This document shows, one piece after another, positions 61,990-64,000 of a stretch of 64,000 nt of DNA. The position numbers were made by a program, and so were the translations under genes. Position 1 is the stretch's first letter. Every line of letters begins with the position of its first letter. Where the stretch lies: positions 1-64,000 of the forward strand of contig JAAYYU010000018.1 of NCBI GenBank assembly GCA_012515235.1, given 5' to 3'. The stretch comes from Candidatus Anammoximicrobium sp. GTDB lineage: Bacteria; Planctomycetota; Planctomycetia; Pirellulales; Pirellulaceae. Under the pieces are notes generated by a model. It ran no database searches and was not told the DNA's origin. It was given only the letters and a program-made list of their open reading frames with translations.

Positions 61990-62488
61990 CGACCGTCGGC
62001 GTTTCAGACGCAAACTCGAAGCCGATCCTCAGACGCGGGGCATTCATCGGCACTCGCGGCGCGGTGACGGCGTCGGCCGTCTGATTTGCATCCGCCGTCA
62101 ACTGGCCGACCGACTCGTCGATCGCCGAACGGATCTCTTCGGCGTCCGCCCCCGCCTGCTCGCTGCCCACAAACCGCCGCGTGTCGACCGAACCCGCGCC
62201 GACAAAATCCGACGTCGTGCGGTTCCCGCGGACAAACCTCGCTTCCTCGCTCATCAGCGACGCCGTCCCCTCGCCAGGGGCAGGTTTGGCCGCCGCTGTC
62301 GTCCGAGCCGCTGTCGTCCTCGCCGCCGTCGTCCTCGCCGCCGTCGTCCGACCGGCCGCCGCAGGCGCGGCCTGCCGCGACACCGACCGGCCCAGGGTTC
62401 GCTCGCCAAACAACTGCGCCCACGCACCCTGCGCACACAGCAACGACGTAGCCATCGCAAGGCCAATCAAGACGGTTTTTCGTGTCAT
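61751..62488 (-). CDS. Secreted BON-domain-like protein
   Basis: A 245-residue protein with a signal peptide (MTRKTVLIGLAMATSLLCAQ...AWAQ); the ATG follows CAGGA. Residues 47-66 are four exact RTTAA repeats, a 60-bp tandem array at 62291-62350. The C-terminal 90 residues (LRIGFEFASETPTVVNERLT, VRVGTSRIEVSVAGGEAILR, EVPSARDRKLAELLMRFEPG, IVSVQNQLVV) fit the BON fold found in periplasmic lipid- or secretin-associated proteins. It is convergent with the lipoprotein gene and overlaps its last 239 bases. Confidence 0.65.
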   Translation of the reverse strand: MTRKTVLIGLAMATSLLCAQGAWAQLFGERTLGRSVSRQAAPAAAGRTTAARTTAARTTAARTTAAAKPAPGEGTASLMSEEARFVRGNRTTSDFVGAGSVDTRRFVGSEQAGADAEEIRSAIDESVGQLTADANQTADAVTAPRVPMNAPRLRIGFEFASETPTVVNERLTRCLEAASVRVGTSRIEVSVAGGEAILRGEVPSARDRKLAELLMRFEPGIVSVQNQLVVRPADPPAPAAPQVPD

Positions 62489-62810
62489 CTGCGCGTATCC
62501 TGTCGAGGGTAACAGATGTATCGTCTTTTCAGTATACCCAGCGGGTCACTTCGCGGCCAAGTTCCCAACTATCTGAGTTTACCAATCGTGTGAATCAGGG
62601 TATCTTGGGAAGAGGGCGTAAGTTTGTGTCCTGCCCAGAATAGAGACGGTTCACACCGCACGCAATCGCCATTGGCTCGCTGAACCGACTGCCCACGGCG
62701 ACCGCGTGTCGCACCGGACGCCGTCGTCACCCGCCAGCGGGTACCTGGCTCCGGGTTAAACGAATTTGACCATCCGACGTTTTGCTGCTTTGCTCAGGAG
62801 GCATACTGCC
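62489..62810. other. Divergent control region of the BON-like and second secretin genes
   Basis: 322 bp without a gene, AT-richer near 62510-62640. TTGACC at 62766 is a possible -35 element for the rightward gene, but no good -10 follows. I see no other signal. Confidence 0.35.
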
Positions 62811-64000
62811 GTGGAACATGCAAACCTCGTAACGCCGATCAGCCGTCGGTGGTTGCTAGTGACGCTGCTCGCACTCGCCCCAACTACTGCCGCGTGGGCT
62901 CAAGCCGAAACGCCACCAGCCCCGGCAGTCCCGACGGCTCCTGCCGCCGAAGCCCCCAAGCCCGCCGAGCCCGCGCCAGCGCCGACTCCCGAAGCGCCCA
63001 AGCCGGCTGAGCCTGCGCCTACGCCGACTCCGGAAGCGCCCAAGCCGGCCGAGCCTGCGCCAGCGCCGACTCCCGAAGCCCCCAAGCCGGCTGAGCCTGC
63101 GCCTACGCCGACTCCGGAAGCGCCCAAGCCGGCCGAGCCCGCGCCTACGCCGACTCCGGAAGCCCCCAAGCCGGCCGAGCCTGCGCCAGCGCCGACTCCG
63201 GAAGCGCCCAAGCCGACCGACGCGGAGCCTGCGTCTACTTCCGAGGCAAAAGCCGGAGCGTCGAAACGCAGAGCTCCGAAGGATGCGGCAGAGGCCGAGG
63301 CCGACGTCAAGGAAAAGCAACTGCGTTTCACGTTCCGCTACCAGCGTTGGGCGGACGTGCTGGAATGGTTTGCGGAGCAAGCCGATCTGTCGCTGGTCAT
63401 GGACGCTCCGCCTCCGGGCAGCTTCAACTACTCCGATAGCCGCGAATACCCGGTGTCCGAGGCGCTCGATTTGCTGAATAGCGTGTTGTTGACCAAAGGC
63501 TATACGCTCATCCGCCGCGAACGCATGCTGACCCTGATCGACTTGTCGGGGGAATTTCCCGAAGGGTTGATCCCCAAAGTCACGGTGGAGGAAGCAAAGA
63601 AACGCGGCAAACACGAATTGGTGACCGTGGAGCTGGACATGGGGCGGCGCGAGCCCGACATGGTCACGGCGGCCGTACAGCCGCTGTTGGGGCCGTACCA
63701 CAAGCTGCTCGCCGTCGCCCCGACCAAACAGCTGTTCGTCACCGACCGGGCGGGCGTCGTCAGCGAGGTGAGCAAGGTCGTCGAATCCCTGCCCGAGCGC
63801 AAGTCGGAGCCGCCGGCGCCTCCGCCACCCAAGCCCGAGCCGAAAGAACTGAAGATCTATCCGATCGACAAGGCGAATCCGGAAGCGCTGATGGCGATCC
63901 TGGAGAAGCTCGTTGCCGGGGCTCAACTCGTGTACGATCCGAACCTGAACCAGTTGGATGCCCACGCGACGGCGACCCAGCACACCGTGATCCAGGCGAT
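62811..64000 (+). CDS. Secretin-like protein with Ala/Pro repeat tract (cut by window end)
   Basis: GTG 62811 follows AGGAGG at about nine bases; the frame is open to the window end (396 codons seen). Residues about 11-31 are a signal peptide (RRWLLVTLLALAPTTAAWAQ). Residues about 47-142 are a low-complexity tract built of 14-residue repeats (APKPAEPAPAPTPE and variants). Then come KQLRFTFRYQRWADVLEWFA and LVMDAPPPGSFNYSDSREYP, an N0/STN-like domain, and LVTVELDMGRREPDMVTAAV with LKIYPIDKANPEALMAILEK, secretin N1-like modules. A pore domain would lie beyond the window. It is probably a second secretin of the same machine or of a parallel one. Confidence 0.75.
   Translation, partial: MEHANLVTPISRRWLLVTLLALAPTTAAWAQAETPPAPAVPTAPAAEAPKPAEPAPAPTPEAPKPAEPAPTPTPEAPKPAEPAPAPTPEAPKPAEPAPTPTPEAPKPAEPAPTPTPEAPKPAEPAPAPTPEAPKPTDAEPASTSEAKAGASKRRAPKDAAEAEADVKEKQLRFTFRYQRWADVLEWFAEQADLSLVMDAPPPGSFNYSDSREYPVSEALDLLNSVLLTKGYTLIRRERMLTLIDLSGEFPEGLIPKVTVEEAKKRGKHELVTVELDMGRREPDMVTAAVQPLLGPYHKLLAVAPTKQLFVTDRAGVVSEVSKVVESLPERKSEPPAPPPPKPEPKELKIYPIDKANPEALMAILEKLVAGAQLVYDPNLNQLDAHATATQHTVIQA
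62949..63200 (+). repeat. Six tandem 42-bp coding repeats
   Basis: Six units of 42 bp, each encoding (E)APKPAEPAPxPTP, starting at 62949 with a seventh degenerate unit to about 63240. Units differ mainly at third codon positions and at one Ala/Thr codon. They form a Pro-rich spacer after the signal peptide. Confidence 0.85.

Noticed and set aside
62949-63240. CRISPR-like array
   Set aside because: The 42-bp units are contiguous, in frame and code for an Ala/Pro repeat; there are no unique spacers and no cas genes.

Overview
The window is about 64 kb of GC-rich, gene-dense bacterial chromosome. I read it as a planctomycete, probably from the Pirellulales side. The clues are a SpoVG protein with an inserted zinc ribbon next to ispE, very long secretins with proline-rich parts, a GTP-type PEP carboxykinase, planctomycete-style integrase remnants, and palindromic repeats of a kind I associate with that phylum. 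This placement is by pattern recognition, without a database search.

Region 1 (1-5.9 kb) is a decayed genomic island in a tRNA-Val(CAC) gene. The 3' end of the tRNA (2-45) recurs as a perfect 44-bp direct repeat at 5056-5099. Between the copies lie an integrase remnant, a truncated DUF4062 gene, a sugar-isomerase-like TIM-barrel gene, the tail of a formylglycine-generating-enzyme-like gene, a bile-acid/sodium symporter family transporter, a serine-recombinase tail and an XRE regulator, with non-coding repeats among them. Just outside are a second integrase remnant and a scrap of a Y1/REP-associated transposase, close to the first copy of a palindromic repeat called R1 here.

Region 2 (5.9-16 kb) holds an aldo/keto reductase, a methyltransferase, a minus-strand run ispE-spoVG-two secreted proteins, a secreted alpha/beta hydrolase and a HEAT-repeat protein. 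Region 3 (16-26.9 kb) opens with the most unusual gene, a single 1037-residue reading frame joining GTP-dependent PEP carboxykinase to a class I/II aminotransferase, followed by a GYD-domain protein. A minus-strand cluster then contains a lipoprotein, two transglutaminase-like proteins (one without its catalytic Cys and His), an unrecognised membrane protein and trmL. Region 4 (26.8-37 kb) is housekeeping and regulation: a type II secretion F-like protein, Maf, an RluA-type pseudouridine synthase, an S41 protease, the fliW-csrA pair, homoserine dehydrogenase, a primary-type sigma factor and an SDR oxidoreductase.

Region 5 (37-52.5 kb) is a storage-sugar and trehalose cluster. A minus-strand series treS-mak fusion, treZ, treX, treY, malQ lies behind a marR-type regulator, with glgC divergent. 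Glycogen made from ADP-glucose (GlgC) can be debranched (TreX), rearranged (MalQ) and turned into trehalose (TreY, TreZ). TreS-Mak can interconvert trehalose and maltose and phosphorylate maltose. The marR/glgC intergenic DNA has two facing TAGAAT boxes that share one palindromic TTGCAA, with an inverted repeat between the boxes of the glgC promoter.

Region 6 (52.7-64 kb) holds a uronate-isomerase-like gene, comF, a DUF502 membrane protein and hemC. After these come a 1246-residue secretin, a lipoprotein, a BON-domain-like protein convergent with it, and the start of a second secretin-like protein with an Ala/Pro repeat tract. Together they suggest part of a type II secretion or type IV pilus-like outer-membrane machine.
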